Made by a program: the position numbers and the translations under genes | NCBI RefSeq assembly: GCF_030409755.1 | Contig: NZ_JAUFQE010000002.1 | Coordinates: 3,534,001-3,598,000, forward strand | From: Vibrio lentus | GTDB taxonomy: Bacteria > Pseudomonadota > Gammaproteobacteria > Enterobacterales > Vibrionaceae | Direction of reading: 5' to 3' | Length of the DNA: 64,000 nucleotides | Notes under the pieces: model-generated | The model's input: only the letters and a program-made list of their open reading frames with translations | Told to the model about the DNA's origin: nothing | The model's database searches: none | In this document: piece after piece, positions 29,365-40,086 of the stretch | How the letters are laid out: every line of letters begins with the position of its first letter | How positions within the stretch are numbered: position 1 is the first letter of the stretch

Positions 29365-30153
29365 ATGCGGGCTTTGGTAGAAAGTACTTTTAGCGAAAAC
29401 CGCCACCTATTCAGTTTACCATCGCTCAAGAAACACGCCTTAGGCGGGTCTTTTTTAGTCGTGGTATTGCTATTCATTGGGTTTCTTTTCTGTACCACAC
29501 TGACTTGGATGTGGGACGATCAGCGATTGCCTCTTTCCAAAATAGTACTTCAAGGCGACTTAACTTATGTAACGGCTGGTGATGTTCAGCATGCTTTTGG
29601 CGAGTTAGAACATATTGGCACCTTCATGTCGCAAGATATTGGGGTGTTACAAGACAGTTTAGAAGCGTTACCTTGGGTATCTGTTGTCTCGATTCGTAAA
29701 CAGTGGCCAGACACAATAAAAGTATTTTTGACTGAATACCAAGCGGCAGCAATCTGGAATGGCAACATGCTGCTGAACGAAAACGGTCAAGTGTTTAATG
29801 GCGATATCGGCCTGTTAAAGGGTGATAGAGTTAAGCTTTATGGCCCGGAAGGGACCAGCCAAGAAGTGATAGCAAAATGGCGACAGATTACTCCTTTGAT
29901 TAACAGTCTAGGATTAACCGTTACCTCACTCGTTCTTAATGAACGTCGCGCTTGGCAAATAATCCTAGATAACGGTATCCGTTTAGAACTAGGTAAAGAT
30001 TCTTTAGATGAGCGTGTTGAACGCTTTATTTCGCTTTATAACGAATTAGGAAGTAAAGCGAATCAAGTGAGCTACATCGACCTCAGGTATGATACGGGAG
30101 CCGCTGTAGGCTGGTTTCCAGAGCAAGAGTTAGAAGAGAGCAGAGATGACTAA
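29365..30153 (+). CDS. ftsQ: Cell division protein FtsQ
   Basis: A bitopic division protein and scaffold of the FtsQLB complex. It has a short cytoplasmic tail, one transmembrane helix (about residues 28-46, GGSFLVVVLLFIGFLF), a POTRA domain (LSKIVLQGDLTYVTAGDVQ) and the FtsQ beta domain. It has 262 residues. The assigned ATG has GACAGGG very close upstream, so the exact start is less certain than the gene. Its end overlaps ftsA by 8 bp. Confidence 0.93.
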   Translation: MRALVESTFSENRHLFSLPSLKKHALGGSFLVVVLLFIGFLFCTTLTWMWDDQRLPLSKIVLQGDLTYVTAGDVQHAFGELEHIGTFMSQDIGVLQDSLEALPWVSVVSIRKQWPDTIKVFLTEYQAAAIWNGNMLLNENGQVFNGDIGLLKGDRVKLYGPEGTSQEVIAKWRQITPLINSLGLTVTSLVLNERRAWQIILDNGIRLELGKDSLDERVERFISLYNELGSKANQVSYIDLRYDTGAAVGWFPEQELEESRDD

Positions 30154-31414
30154 GACCGCAGATGACAACATAATCGTTGGTCTTGATATAGGCACTGCGA
30201 CCATATCAGCTCTAGTTGGTGAAATACTGCCTGATGGTCAAATCAATATCATTGGTTCAGGGCAAAGCCCATCCAGAGGTATGGATAAAGGTGGTGTAAA
30301 CGACCTAGAGTCGGTAGTGAAGTCGGTTCAGCGAGCGATTGATCAAGCAGAGTTGATGGCTGAATGCCAAATCAGCAATGTATTTATCTCACTGTCCGGT
30401 AAGCATATCGCAAGCCGAATTGAAAAAGGCATGGGCACTATTTCAGATGAAGAAGTGTCTCAAGACGATATGGATCGAGCGATCCATACCGCGAAATCGA
30501 TTAAAATAGGTGATGAGCAGAGAATTCTGCACGTGATTCCACAAGAATTTACCATCGACTACCAAGAAGGCATTAAGAATCCACTTGGTTTATCTGGTGT
30601 TCGAATGGAAGTCAGTGTTCATCTAATTTCTTGCCATAGCGACATGGCGAGAAACATTATTAAAGCTGTTGAACGATGTGGTCTCACTGTAGAACAAATC
30701 GTGTTTTCAGGACTTGCCTCAAGTAATGCGGTAATTACTGACGACGAGAGAGAGCTCGGAGTATGTGTTGTTGATATTGGTGCTGGTACGATGGATATTT
30801 CCATTTGGACTGGCGGCGCACTGCGACACACAGAAGTCTTTTCCTACGCAGGAAATGCAGTAACCAGTGATATTGCCTTCGCTTTTGGCACGCCAGTGAG
30901 CGATGCTGAAGAGATAAAAGTAAACCATGGTTGCGCTCTGAGTGAGCTCGTAAGCAAGGATGATTCTGTTAACGTCCCTAGTGTAGGTGGCCGTCCATCG
31001 AGAAGTTTGCAAAGACAAACTTTGTCGGAAGTGATTGAACCACGTTACACTGAACTTATGGGTCTCGTTAACCAAACTATTGATACGGTTCAATTGCAGC
31101 TACGAGATGAGGGTATTAAGCACCACCTTGCAGCTGGCGTCGTTCTCACTGGTGGAGCGGCACAAATTGACGGATTGGTAGAGTGTGCGGAACGTGTTTT
31201 CCGCAATCAAGTTCGAGTTGGTAAGCCGTTAGAAGTTAGTGGCTTAACTGACTATGTTAAAGAGCCGTATCATTCTACGGCGGTTGGTTTACTTCATTAC
31301 GCAAGAGATTGTCAGATAAGTGATGAAGGTGATTACAGCGAACCTAAGCGTTCAGCACCTTCTATGTCAGGTTTATTTGGTAAATTGCGTAATTGGATAC
31401 AAAAAGAGTTTTAA
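30146..31414 (+). CDS. ftsA: Cell division protein FtsA
   Basis: An actin-like ATPase that tethers FtsZ filaments to the membrane. The phosphate-binding segments are GLDIGTATISALVGE and VVDIGAGTMDISIWTGG, and the adenosine motif is VVLTGGAAQIDGL. The C-terminus ends in an amphipathic membrane-targeting helix (GKLRNWIQKEF). It has 422 residues. It overlaps ftsQ by 8 bp and lies 31 bp before ftsZ. Confidence 0.97.
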   Translation: MTKTADDNIIVGLDIGTATISALVGEILPDGQINIIGSGQSPSRGMDKGGVNDLESVVKSVQRAIDQAELMAECQISNVFISLSGKHIASRIEKGMGTISDEEVSQDDMDRAIHTAKSIKIGDEQRILHVIPQEFTIDYQEGIKNPLGLSGVRMEVSVHLISCHSDMARNIIKAVERCGLTVEQIVFSGLASSNAVITDDERELGVCVVDIGAGTMDISIWTGGALRHTEVFSYAGNAVTSDIAFAFGTPVSDAEEIKVNHGCALSELVSKDDSVNVPSVGGRPSRSLQRQTLSEVIEPRYTELMGLVNQTIDTVQLQLRDEGIKHHLAAGVVLTGGAAQIDGLVECAERVFRNQVRVGKPLEVSGLTDYVKEPYHSTAVGLLHYARDCQISDEGDYSEPKRSAPSMSGLFGKLRNWIQKEF

Positions 31415-31445
31415 CCTGAGTTGCAGGAAAAAACGGAGATAACAC

Positions 31446-32675
31446 ATGTTTGAACCGATGATGGAAATGTCTGACGATGCAGTAATTAAAGTCGTTGGAG
31501 TTGGTGGCGGTGGCGGTAACGCTGTTGAGCACATGGTACGTGAGTCAATTGAAGGCGTGGAATTCATCAGTGTTAACACTGATGCTCAAGCTCTTCGTAA
31601 AACAAGCGTGAGCAGCGTGATCCAGATTGGTGGTGATATCACTAAAGGCTTGGGCGCTGGTGCAAACCCACAAGTAGGCCGTGATGCAGCTCTCGAAGAT
31701 CGAGAAAGAATTAAAGAAGTTCTAACTGGCGCCGATATGGTATTTATCGCAGCTGGTATGGGCGGTGGTACAGGTACAGGTGCTGCTCCAGTTATTGCTG
31801 AAGTTGCGAAAGAGTTGGGTGTGCTAACGGTTGCTGTTGTAACTAAGCCATTTAGCTTTGAAGGCAAAAAGCGTTTAGCGTTTGCTGAGCAAGGTATCGA
31901 AGAGCTTTCTAAACATGTGGATTCTTTAATTACGATTCCAAATGAAAAGCTACTTAAAGTACTTGGCCGTGGCGTAACACTGCTAGAAGCTTTCGCAAGT
32001 GCAAATGATGTGCTTAAAAACGCTGTACAAGGTATCGCTGAGCTAATTACTCGCCCTGGTATGATCAACGTCGATTTCGCGGATGTTCGCACTGTGATGT
32101 CGGAAATGGGTCATGCAATGATGGGTAGCGGTATCGCAAAAGGTGAAGACCGTGCTGAAGAAGCTGCTGAAACGGCAATTTCTAGCCCATTATTAGAAGA
32201 TATCGACCTAGCTGGTGCTCGTGGCGTTCTTGTTAACATCACTGCTGGCCTAGATATGCGCTTAGATGAATTCGAAACTGTGGGTAATACAGTTAAGGCA
32301 TTCGCTTCTGATAACGCAACGGTTGTTATTGGTACTTCTCTAGACCCTGATATGACAGATGAAATCCGCGTAACTGTTGTTGCAACAGGTATCGGCACAG
32401 AGAAAAAACCAGACATTACTTTAGTTGCTGGTGGTAAAGCAAAAGTAGCGCCAACGCCTCAACCTCAAGTTGCTGTTCAAACAGCAGCAAAAGTGGAAGA
32501 GAAAGTGGCACAACCATTGCAGGAAAAAACTGAGGTAAAACCTCAAGTTAAACCACAGCCAACAACGTCACCTGTTTCTTCAGGTACAGGCGCTAGCCAG
32601 AGTGCTGCACCTAAAGCTGAGAAAGAGAGCGGATATTTAGATATCCCAGCATTTTTACGACGTCAGGCTGATTAA
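31446..32675 (+). CDS. ftsZ: Cell division protein FtsZ
   Basis: Tubulin-like GTPase that forms the Z ring. GTP-binding motifs are [13 protein letters not shown] and the signature GGGTGTG (residues 106-112); the T7 synergy loop [11 protein letters not shown] is present. A proline- and glutamine-rich linker of about 70 residues leads to the C-terminal peptide [13 protein letters not shown], which binds FtsA and ZipA. It has 409 residues. Confidence 0.98.
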   Translation: MFEPMMEMSDDAVIKVVGVGGGGGNAVEHMVRESIEGVEFISVNTDAQALRKTSVSSVIQIGGDITKGLGAGANPQVGRDAALEDRERIKEVLTGADMVFIAAGMGGGTGTGAAPVIAEVAKELGVLTVAVVTKPFSFEGKKRLAFAEQGIEELSKHVDSLITIPNEKLLKVLGRGVTLLEAFASANDVLKNAVQGIAELITRPGMINVDFADVRTVMSEMGHAMMGSGIAKGEDRAEEAAETAISSPLLEDIDLAGARGVLVNITAGLDMRLDEFETVGNTVKAFASDNATVVIGTSLDPDMTDEIRVTVVATGIGTEKKPDITLVAGGKAKVAPTPQPQVAVQTAAKVEEKVAQPLQEKTEVKPQVKPQPTTSPVSSGTGASQSAAPKAEKESGYLDIPAFLRRQAD

Positions 32676-32689
32676 CAAATACCCAAAAT

Positions 32690-32717
32690 TTGACTATCGT
32701 CGAATTAATGGTAAAAT
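32690..32717 (+). promoter_or_regulatory. Promoter of lpxC
   Basis: TTGACT (32690-32695), 16 bp, then TAAAAT (32712-32717), about 55 bp before lpxC. A short inverted repeat CGGTC / GACCG (32723-32742) follows in the leader. Confidence 0.65.
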
Positions 32718-32771
32718 TCGCGGTCGGTAAATACTGACCGTGATTTGTAGCACTGATAACGAGGCAAGCAG

Positions 32772-33689
32772 ATGATCAGACAACGTACTCTGAAAGAAAT
32801 TGTGAAAACAACTGGTGTGGGTCTCCACTCTGGTCGTAAAGTCACACTTACTCTTCGCCCGGCAGCTGCAAATACAGGTATTGTTTATCGTCGTACAGAT
32901 GTAAATCCACCTGTAGATTTCCCAGCTGATCCAGCATCAGTTCGTGACACTATGCTATGTACCGCTCTTGTTAATGACGAAGGCGTACGTATCTCTACAG
33001 TGGAGCACCTTAACGCAGCTCTAGCCGGAATGGGTATCGACAACATTATTGTTGAAGTAGATGCTCCAGAAATTCCAATTATGGATGGTAGCGCAAGCCC
33101 ATTCGTATACTTGTTACAGCAAGCGGGTGTAGAAACACTGAATGCAGCGAAGCGTTTTATTCGAATCAAAAAGCCTATTCGTTTTGAAGATGGCGATAAA
33201 TGGGCAGAGTTTGTTCCATTTAACGGCTTCCGTATGGACTTTGAGATCGACTTTAACCACCCTGCAATTGAATCCGATGAGCAACGTTTGTTGTTTGATT
33301 TCTCATCACAAGGTTTTGTGAAGCAGATTTCTCGCGCTCGTACTTTCGGTTTTATGCGCGATATTGAGTACCTTCAGTCTCAAAACCTAGTACTTGGCGG
33401 TAGCTTTGATAATGCTATCGTACTGGACGAATACCGAATTCTTAATGAAGAAGGCCTTCGTTTCGACAATGAGTTTGTAACTCATAAAGTATTGGATGCG
33501 ATTGGTGACCTTTACATGTGTGGACACGCTATTATTGGTGAGTTCCGTGCATACAAATCAGGTCACGGCCTAAACAACCAACTTTTACGTGCAGTTCTTG
33601 CTGACGCAGAAGCTTGGGAATGGGCAACATTCGAAGAAGAAGCTGGCTCTCCAGTTGCTTTCGCAGAACCGGGTATGGTTCTAGCGTAA
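32772..33689 (+). CDS. lpxC: UDP-3-O-acyl-N-acetylglucosamine deacetylase LpxC
   Basis: Zinc enzyme of the committed step of lipid A synthesis. Zinc-ligand and active-site motifs are [10 protein letters not shown] and [15 protein letters not shown]; the insert residues [18 protein letters not shown] are typical. It has 305 residues, full length. In Escherichia coli it is degraded by FtsH through its C-terminus; here the tail reads [10 protein letters not shown], similar in its small hydrophobic end. A terminator follows. Confidence 0.98.
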   Translation: MIRQRTLKEIVKTTGVGLHSGRKVTLTLRPAAANTGIVYRRTDVNPPVDFPADPASVRDTMLCTALVNDEGVRISTVEHLNAALAGMGIDNIIVEVDAPEIPIMDGSASPFVYLLQQAGVETLNAAKRFIRIKKPIRFEDGDKWAEFVPFNGFRMDFEIDFNHPAIESDEQRLLFDFSSQGFVKQISRARTFGFMRDIEYLQSQNLVLGGSFDNAIVLDEYRILNEEGLRFDNEFVTHKVLDAIGDLYMCGHAIIGEFRAYKSGHGLNNQLLRAVLADAEAWEWATFEEEAGSPVAFAEPGMVLA

Positions 33690-33719
33690 TTGTTGTTTAC
33701 AACAATATAAGATTTCAAA

Positions 33720-33746
33720 AACCAGGTCATCGGCCTGGTTTTTTTG
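33720..33746 (+). terminator. Rho-independent terminator of lpxC
   Basis: AACCAGG / CCTGGTT with a 7-nt loop and a run of seven T. A smaller inverted repeat, ATTGTTG / CAACAAT, lies directly after the stop. Confidence 0.9.
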
Positions 33747-34077
33747 TATCTATTTTCCAGATACAGTGTCGTTAACCTCCGGAAATTGCTGGCCAATAGG
33801 CTGCAGTCTGCTTAATCCATCAGCAATTAGAAAGAAAAGTTCCAAGCACATCAAACAAATGGTGTTCTAAATGGTCGTTAGTGTGAAAATTACTTACACT
33901 AAAGGGCATTAATTTTAACTCAAGCCTTGAAAACTCTACTCTCAAGTACAATATCAAAGATACTAGATTTATCTCAGTATCCTTGGTTAGTAACTGAAGA
34001 CTAGTTCATAGCTAGTAGAGACTGACGGCATTTAAAATAGATCGCGGACGATCTGAGAACGAAGAGATTCCAAGCAC
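33747..34077 (+). other. lpxC-secA intergenic region and secA leader
   Basis: No protein gene longer than about 33 codons is seen, and no SecM-like arrest motif. Several short inverted repeats occur (TTAGTGT / ACACTAA at 33879-33903, and GATCG / CGATC near 34040), so the secA leader may be structured. The 12-mer TTCCAAGCACAT occurs at 33840-33851 and again across the secA start at 34068-34079, with similar purine-rich sequence before both. On the minus strand, a 33-codon frame (33851 to 33750) ends beside the lpxC terminator; I do not claim it is a gene. Confidence 0.5.
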
Positions 34078-36804
34078 ATGATTACTAAGCTGCTGACAAA
34101 GGTAATTGGCAGTCGCAATGACAGAACACTGCGCCGCCTTAGAAAAATTGTAAAAGAAATTAATAACTACGAACCAACGTTTGAAGCACTTTCTGATGAA
34201 GAGCTAAAAGCAAAAACGGTTGAGTTTCGTGAGCGCTTAGATAAAGGTGAATCGTTAGATCAACTTCTACCTGAAGCATTCGCTACGGTACGTGAAGCAT
34301 CGAAGCGTGTTTACGGCATGCGTCATTTTGACGTGCAAATGATTGGTGGCATGGTTCTAAATGCTGGCCAAATTGCAGAGATGCGTACTGGTGAAGGTAA
34401 GACACTTACCGCAACCCTACCAGCTTATCTAAACGCGCTACCAAGCAAAGGTGTTCACGTAATAACGGTGAACGATTACCTAGCGAAGCGTGATGCGGAA
34501 ACAAACCGCCCATTATTTGAATTCCTTGGCATGACTGTTGGCGTGAATGTGGCAAACATGGCTCCGCCAGAGAAAAAAGAAGCGTACCAAGCTGACATCC
34601 TATACGGAACAAACAACGAGTTTGGTTTTGATTACCTTCGTGACAACATGGCTTTCCGTGCTGAAGACCGAGTTCAACGTGAGCGCTTCTTTGCTGTAGT
34701 CGATGAGGTTGACTCAATCTTAATTGATGAAGCTCGTACTCCGTTAATTATCTCTGGCCCCGCTGAAGATAGTTCTGACCTTTATACGCGCATTAACACT
34801 CTAATTCCTTCTCTAGAGCGTCAAGATAAAGAAGATTCAGAAGAGTACCGTGGTGAAGGTCACTACACCATGGACGAAAAATCAAAACAGGTTCACCTGA
34901 CTGAAAACGGTCAAGAATTTGTAGAAGAACTAATGGTCAAAAACGGCTTGATGGAAGAGGGTGACACACTTTACTCTCCAACCAATATCAGCCTATTGCA
35001 CCATGTGAATGCTGCGCTTCGTGCACACGTATTGTTTGAGAAAAACGTCGACTACATCGTTACTGAAGAAGGCGAAGTGGTTATCGTTGATGAACATACT
35101 GGTCGTACTATGCCAGGTCGTCGTTGGTCTGAAGGTTTACACCAAGCTGTTGAAGCTAAAGAAGGTGTGAAGATTCAGAATGAAAACCAAACATTAGCAT
35201 CGATCACATTCCAGAATTTCTTCCGTCTGTATGAAAAACTGTCAGGTATGACAGGTACTGCTGATACAGAAGCGTTCGAATTCCAGTCTATCTACGGCCT
35301 AGAAACGGTGGTTATCCCAACCAACAAGCCTATGGTTCGTAACGATATGCCAGATGTGGTTTATCGTACTGAAGAAGACAAGTTCAATGCGATCATTGAA
35401 GACATCAAAGACCGTGTAGCGGCTGGTCAGCCATCACTGGTTGGTACAGTTTCTATCGAGAAATCTGAACTGCTGTCTAACGCATTGAAAAAATCAAAAA
35501 TTAAGCACAACGTTCTAAATGCTAAGTTTCATGAAATGGAAGCTGAGATCGTTGCACAAGCTGGTATGCCTGGTGCGGTAACTATCGCAACTAACATGGC
35601 TGGTCGTGGTACCGATATCGTGCTAGGTGGTAGCTGGCAGGCACAACTTGAGAAGATAGAGAACCCAACCAAAGAGCAGATCGAGAAGATCAAAGCTGAT
35701 TGGAGAATCATCCACGATAAAGTACTTGAGTCAGGTGGTCTGCACATCATTGGCACTGAGCGTCATGAATCTCGCCGTATCGATAACCAGCTACGTGGTC
35801 GTTCTGGTCGTCAAGGTGATGCGGGTTCTTCTCGTTTCTACCTATCAATGGAAGATTCTCTGCTACGTATCTTTACGTCTGACCGTATGGCTGGTCTTAT
35901 CCAAAGTGGTATGGACGAAGGCGAAGCGATTGAATCTAAGATGCTGTCTCGCTCAATTGAAAAAGCACAACGTAAAGTGGAAGGTCGTAACTTCGACATC
36001 CGTAAGCAACTTCTTGAGTACGATGATGTAGCCAATGACCAACGTAAGGTTGTTTATGAGCTACGTGATGAGCTGATGAGCTCAGATGACATCAGTGAGA
36101 TGATCGAACACAACCGTGAAGATGTACTGGCGTCAGTCATTGATGAATACATCGCTCCTCAGTCTCTTGAAGACATGTGGGATATCGCAGGTCTGCAAGA
36201 TCGTCTCAAGAATGATTTCGATCTAGACTTTGATATTCAAGGTTGGTTAGACGAAGACGACAAGCTTTATGAAGAAGCATTGCGTGAGCGCATTCTTGGT
36301 ATGGCAGTAGATTCGTACAAACAGAAAGAAGAAGTGGTTGGTGCTCAAGTACTGCGTAACTTCGAGAAGTCTGTGATGCTACAAACGCTAGACGGCCTTT
36401 GGAAAGAGCACTTGGCTGCGATGGATCACCTTCGTCAAGGTATCCACTTACGTGGTTATGCTCAGAAGAACCCGAAACAAGAGTACAAGCGCGAGTCGTT
36501 TGAACTGTTTGAAGGCCTACTAGATGTACTGAAAACAGACGTTGTTACCATCCTTTCTAAAGTTCGCGTTCAGCAACAAGAAGAAGTTGAAAAGATGGAA
36601 GCTCAACGTCAAGCTCAAGCTGAACAAGCGGCGCGTCGTGCACAAGCACAACATGCAACGGCTGAAAACCAGCTAGCTGACGATGAAGCGGATGCGGCAT
36701 CTCCACAAACGGTAGTGCGCGATGAGCGTAAAGTGGGTCGTAACGAACCATGTCCATGTGGAAGTGGCAAGAAGTACAAACAGTGTCACGGTAAAATAGA
36801 CTAA
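34078..36804 (+). CDS. secA: Protein translocase ATPase SecA
   Basis: Motor ATPase that drives preproteins through SecYEG. Walker A is MRTGEGKT (102-109) and the DEAD-box-like DEVD is at residues 209-212, followed by [15 protein letters not shown]. The second nucleotide-binding domain has [10 protein letters not shown] and [12 protein letters not shown] glutamine/alanine-rich linker leads to the C-terminal zinc site [14 protein letters not shown], which binds SecB and lipids. It has 908 residues. The ATG follows GAAGAGATT. A terminator lies 125 bp downstream. Confidence 0.98.
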   Translation: MITKLLTKVIGSRNDRTLRRLRKIVKEINNYEPTFEALSDEELKAKTVEFRERLDKGESLDQLLPEAFATVREASKRVYGMRHFDVQMIGGMVLNAGQIAEMRTGEGKTLTATLPAYLNALPSKGVHVITVNDYLAKRDAETNRPLFEFLGMTVGVNVANMAPPEKKEAYQADILYGTNNEFGFDYLRDNMAFRAEDRVQRERFFAVVDEVDSILIDEARTPLIISGPAEDSSDLYTRINTLIPSLERQDKEDSEEYRGEGHYTMDEKSKQVHLTENGQEFVEELMVKNGLMEEGDTLYSPTNISLLHHVNAALRAHVLFEKNVDYIVTEEGEVVIVDEHTGRTMPGRRWSEGLHQAVEAKEGVKIQNENQTLASITFQNFFRLYEKLSGMTGTADTEAFEFQSIYGLETVVIPTNKPMVRNDMPDVVYRTEEDKFNAIIEDIKDRVAAGQPSLVGTVSIEKSELLSNALKKSKIKHNVLNAKFHEMEAEIVAQAGMPGAVTIATNMAGRGTDIVLGGSWQAQLEKIENPTKEQIEKIKADWRIIHDKVLESGGLHIIGTERHESRRIDNQLRGRSGRQGDAGSSRFYLSMEDSLLRIFTSDRMAGLIQSGMDEGEAIESKMLSRSIEKAQRKVEGRNFDIRKQLLEYDDVANDQRKVVYELRDELMSSDDISEMIEHNREDVLASVIDEYIAPQSLEDMWDIAGLQDRLKNDFDLDFDIQGWLDEDDKLYEEALRERILGMAVDSYKQKEEVVGAQVLRNFEKSVMLQTLDGLWKEHLAAMDHLRQGIHLRGYAQKNPKQEYKRESFELFEGLLDVLKTDVVTILSKVRVQQQEEVEKMEAQRQAQAEQAARRAQAQHATAENQLADDEADAASPQTVVRDERKVGRNEPCPCGSGKKYKQCHGKID

Positions 36805-36819
36805 GTCTGGTGAATCGTT

Positions 36820-36904
36820 GCTGTAACGGATGATTGCAGTGTCGGAGGTACTCACTTACTAACGTAAGCTCCGTGCCTCCTCCTTGCACTCACCACGTCA
36901 CAGC
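36820..36904. repeat. Long imperfect palindrome downstream of secA (repeat A)
   Basis: Outer arms GCTGTAACG and CGTCACAGC, and inner arms with GGAGG and CCTCC around a TAAC centre, can fold into one imperfect hairpin of about 85 nt. It lies between the secA stop and its terminator. Its look is that of a dispersed intergenic palindrome, but copy number cannot be judged from one window. Confidence 0.6.
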
Positions 36905-36928
36905 TTAGCTTCACACAAACTTATTGAT

Positions 36929-36956
36929 AAAAAGAGTCGCTTAGGCGGCTCTTTTT
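36929..36956 (+). terminator. Rho-independent terminator of secA
   Basis: AAAAAGAGTCGC / GCGGCTCTTTTT with a TTAG loop, one G-U pair and a T run. Confidence 0.9.
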
Positions 36957-36981
36957 GTATGTGAAAATAATAAGGTTTCGA

Positions 36982-37087
36982 TAGCGTCATCCTCGAGAGT
37001 GAGGGACGAGCGAGTAGGGGATCTTTCGAACTAACAAAAGAGTAGATTCCCTATCTAATTCGTTCCTCATTGTAGGGAATGACGCTA
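36982..37087. repeat. 106-bp imperfect palindrome before mutT (repeat B, MITE/REP-like)
   Basis: The ends are a perfect 9-bp inverted repeat, TAGCGTCAT (36982-36990) and ATGACGCTA (37079-37087). The inner arms also pair over most of their length, for example GTGAGGGACGA against a reversed ATGAGGAACGA, and GGGGATCT against GGGAATCT. The whole would form one long hairpin. It carries no coding frame and ends 24 bp before mutT. Confidence 0.72.
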
Positions 37088-37111
37088 GGGACATGAAAGG
37101 AACATCATCAT

Positions 37112-37510
37112 ATGAAAAGAATCCACATTGTAGCTGGCATCATCTTCAATCAAGATAAGTCGCAGGTATTTATCACTAAGCGCCCAGACGATAAACACAA
37201 AGGCGGTTTTTGGGAGTTTCCAGGTGGCAAGGTTGAAGCGGGTGAAACCATTGAACAAGCAATGACTCGTGAGCTTGATGAAGAAATTGGTATCAATGTG
37301 ACTGAACAGTCTCTGTTTGAACACCTTGAGTTTGATTACAGTGATAAGTCGCTTAAGTTCGATTTCATGCTTGTGACCGATTTCGAGCAACAGCCTTATG
37401 GTAAAGAAGGGCAACAAGGTGAATGGGTCGATCTTGAATCATTGAGCCAATATGCCTTCCCCGAAGCAAACGTGCCAATTTTAGAGCGAGTAATAAAAGA
37501 GTTTTCGTAA
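37112..37510 (+). CDS. mutT: 8-oxo-dGTP diphosphatase MutT (Nudix)
   Basis: Cleans the nucleotide pool by hydrolysing 8-oxo-dGTP, preventing A:T to C:G mutations. The Nudix box GGKVEAGETIEQAM followed by TRELDEEIGI fits GX5EX7REUXEEXGU exactly. It has 132 residues, the MutT length. The ATG follows AAGGAACATCATC. No promoter is obvious between repeat B and the start, so it may depend on readthrough from secA or a promoter within the repeat. Confidence 0.95.
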   Translation: MKRIHIVAGIIFNQDKSQVFITKRPDDKHKGGFWEFPGGKVEAGETIEQAMTRELDEEIGINVTEQSLFEHLEFDYSDKSLKFDFMLVTDFEQQPYGKEGQQGEWVDLESLSQYAFPEANVPILERVIKEFS

Positions 37511-37581
37511 TTGCTAGCCTGAGTTTGAGATTGTTGTTAGTTTAAAGAGATTAATCGAATGAACGTTACTGCGACAGATGA

Positions 37582-38427
<846 letters not shown>

Positions 38428-38439
38428 ATAGATATTTAT

Positions 38440-38468
38440 GCGCTGGCAATTGCCGGCGCTTTCTTTAT
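38440..38468 (+). terminator. Rho-independent terminator of dapB
   Basis: GCGCTGGC / GCCGGCGC stem with an AATT centre, followed by TTTCTTTATTT. Confidence 0.85.
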
Positions 38469-38930
38469 TTGCCCCTTTTTTCTACTTAAACTCCTCTTGG
38501 TCACTTTCTTCTTATTCTCTAATTTTCCTGATTAGAACTGCACTTAGCTGTTATTTATCACTGCTTGGTTATTGTTTTTGATTTAAAGCTTCAAATCTAT
38601 ATGTTTACTCATTGTATTTATCGATTGCGTTTTATTGGTGATATTTTTGCCATCTAATGGTGGGTGAAAATGATGGGCGAAAATTAGAAAATCGTAATAT
38701 TCCTATTAATTGAGTATGAAAGTTGAACTTTTGAAGCTTTGGTGGGGGAAATTGAATTAGTTCTTACAAATGTTTAATTTCTTTTGCGTTAAATGTTGAC
38801 ACGTATCACGCAGATCACTAAAATACCGCCAATTTGTCTAATTTCCATAAACACGCAGTTTTTGGTGTTGCAGGAAGGTAGATTTGCAAATTAAATCAAT
38901 TTTAATGCATTTTTATTTCTGGAGGTTGTC
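38469..38930 (+). promoter_or_regulatory. carAB upstream region with strong promoter
   Basis: No gene is seen in this AT-rich interval. TTGACA (38796-38801), 17 bp, then TAAAAT (38819-38824) is a near-consensus sigma-70 promoter, leaving a leader of about 100 nt. The leader segment at 38885-38918 is very AT-rich (TTGCAAATTAAATC, TTAATGCATTTTTAT). It could hold arginine-repressor boxes as in enterobacteria, but no clear consensus match was found. Confidence 0.65.
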
Positions 38931-40070
38931 TTGAAGAAGTCAGCACTACTCGTCCTAGAAGATGGGACAGTATTTCACGGTGAAGCCATTGGCGCTGTAG
39001 GTTCTGCAGTTGGTGAAGTCGTTTTTAATACCTCGATGACGGGGTACCAAGAAATCCTCACTGATCCTTCCTATTCTCAACAAATCGTTACCCTTACTTA
39101 CCCTCACATTGGCAATACCGGAACCAATTCCGAAGACGAAGAATCTTCTTCAATCCACGCTCAAGGCCTTGTGATTCGCGATCTCCCTCTAATCGCTTCT
39201 AACTTCCGTAATGAACAATCCCTTTCTGATTACCTTAAGTCGCAAAACGTTGTTGGTATCGCTGATATCGATACTCGTAAGCTGACGCGTATTCTTCGTG
39301 AAAAAGGCGCACAGAACGGTTGTATCGTAGCGGGTAACAATTTAGACGAAGCTTTGGCTCTAGCTAAAGCAAAAGAATTCCCTGGCCTGAAAGGTATGGA
39401 CCTTGCGAAAGAAGTTACAACAAAAGAAGCGTATCAATGGAAACAAGGTTCGTGGACGCTTACGGGTGGACTTCCTGAAGCGAAAGCAGACTCTGAATTG
39501 CCATACCACGTTGTTGCTTATGACTTCGGTGCAAAACGAAACATCCTACGAATGCTTGTTGACCGCGGCTGCCGCCTAACGGTTGTTCCTGCTGAAACTT
39601 CAGCAGAAGAAGTACTCGCTCTAAACCCAGATGGTGTTTTCCTTTCAAATGGCCCTGGTGACCCAGAACCATGTACTTACGCAATTGAAGCAACAAAAGT
39701 GTTCCTAGAAAAAGGTTTACCAATCTTTGGTATCTGTCTAGGTCACCAGATTCTTGCTCTTGCGTCAGGCGCTAAGACAGTGAAGATGAAGTTTGGTCAC
39801 CACGGTGCAAACCACCCGGTTAAAGATTTAGATCGTGATGTTGTGATGATTACTTCACAAAACCACGGCTTCGCTGCTGACGAAGATACGCTTCCAGAGA
39901 CATTACGAGCGACTCATAAGTCTCTATTTGATGGCTCTCTACAAGGTATCCACCGTACAGATAAGCCAGCATTTAGCTTCCAAGGTCACCCAGAAGCAAG
40001 CCCAGGTCCAGAAGATGCGGCGCCGCTATTCGACCACTTCATTGAATTAATTAAACAGCACACAGCGTAA
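38931..40070 (+). CDS. carA: Carbamoyl-phosphate synthase small subunit (glutaminase)
   Basis: Releases ammonia from glutamine for CarB, feeding arginine and pyrimidine synthesis. It has 379 residues. The class I amidotransferase nucleophile is C269 in GICLGHQ, with the His-Glu pair in [12 protein letters not shown]. The start is TTG at 38931, directly after GGAGGTTGTC; the sequence [12 protein letters not shown] aligns with the Escherichia coli start, which to my knowledge is also UUG. carB follows after 16 bp. Confidence 0.97.
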   Translation: MKKSALLVLEDGTVFHGEAIGAVGSAVGEVVFNTSMTGYQEILTDPSYSQQIVTLTYPHIGNTGTNSEDEESSSIHAQGLVIRDLPLIASNFRNEQSLSDYLKSQNVVGIADIDTRKLTRILREKGAQNGCIVAGNNLDEALALAKAKEFPGLKGMDLAKEVTTKEAYQWKQGSWTLTGGLPEAKADSELPYHVVAYDFGAKRNILRMLVDRGCRLTVVPAETSAEEVLALNPDGVFLSNGPGDPEPCTYAIEATKVFLEKGLPIFGICLGHQILALASGAKTVKMKFGHHGANHPVKDLDRDVVMITSQNHGFAADEDTLPETLRATHKSLFDGSLQGIHRTDKPAFSFQGHPEASPGPEDAAPLFDHFIELIKQHTA

Positions 40071-40086
40071 TCCGGAGTAGTAGATA

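Noticed and set aside
31586..32092. 168-codon minus-strand frame opposite ftsZ
   Set aside because: Shadow of ftsZ codon usage; serine- and proline-rich translation without recognisable domain.
33563..33796. 77-codon minus-strand frame across the lpxC 3' end
   Set aside because: Needs a TTG start and mostly shadows lpxC; crosses the lpxC terminator.
37085..37417. 110-codon minus-strand frame opposite mutT
   Set aside because: mutT has a perfect Nudix box on the plus strand; the reverse frame is a shadow.
38885..38918. Arginine-repressor boxes before carA
   Set aside because: The AT-rich sequence only loosely resembles the operator consensus, so no site was called.
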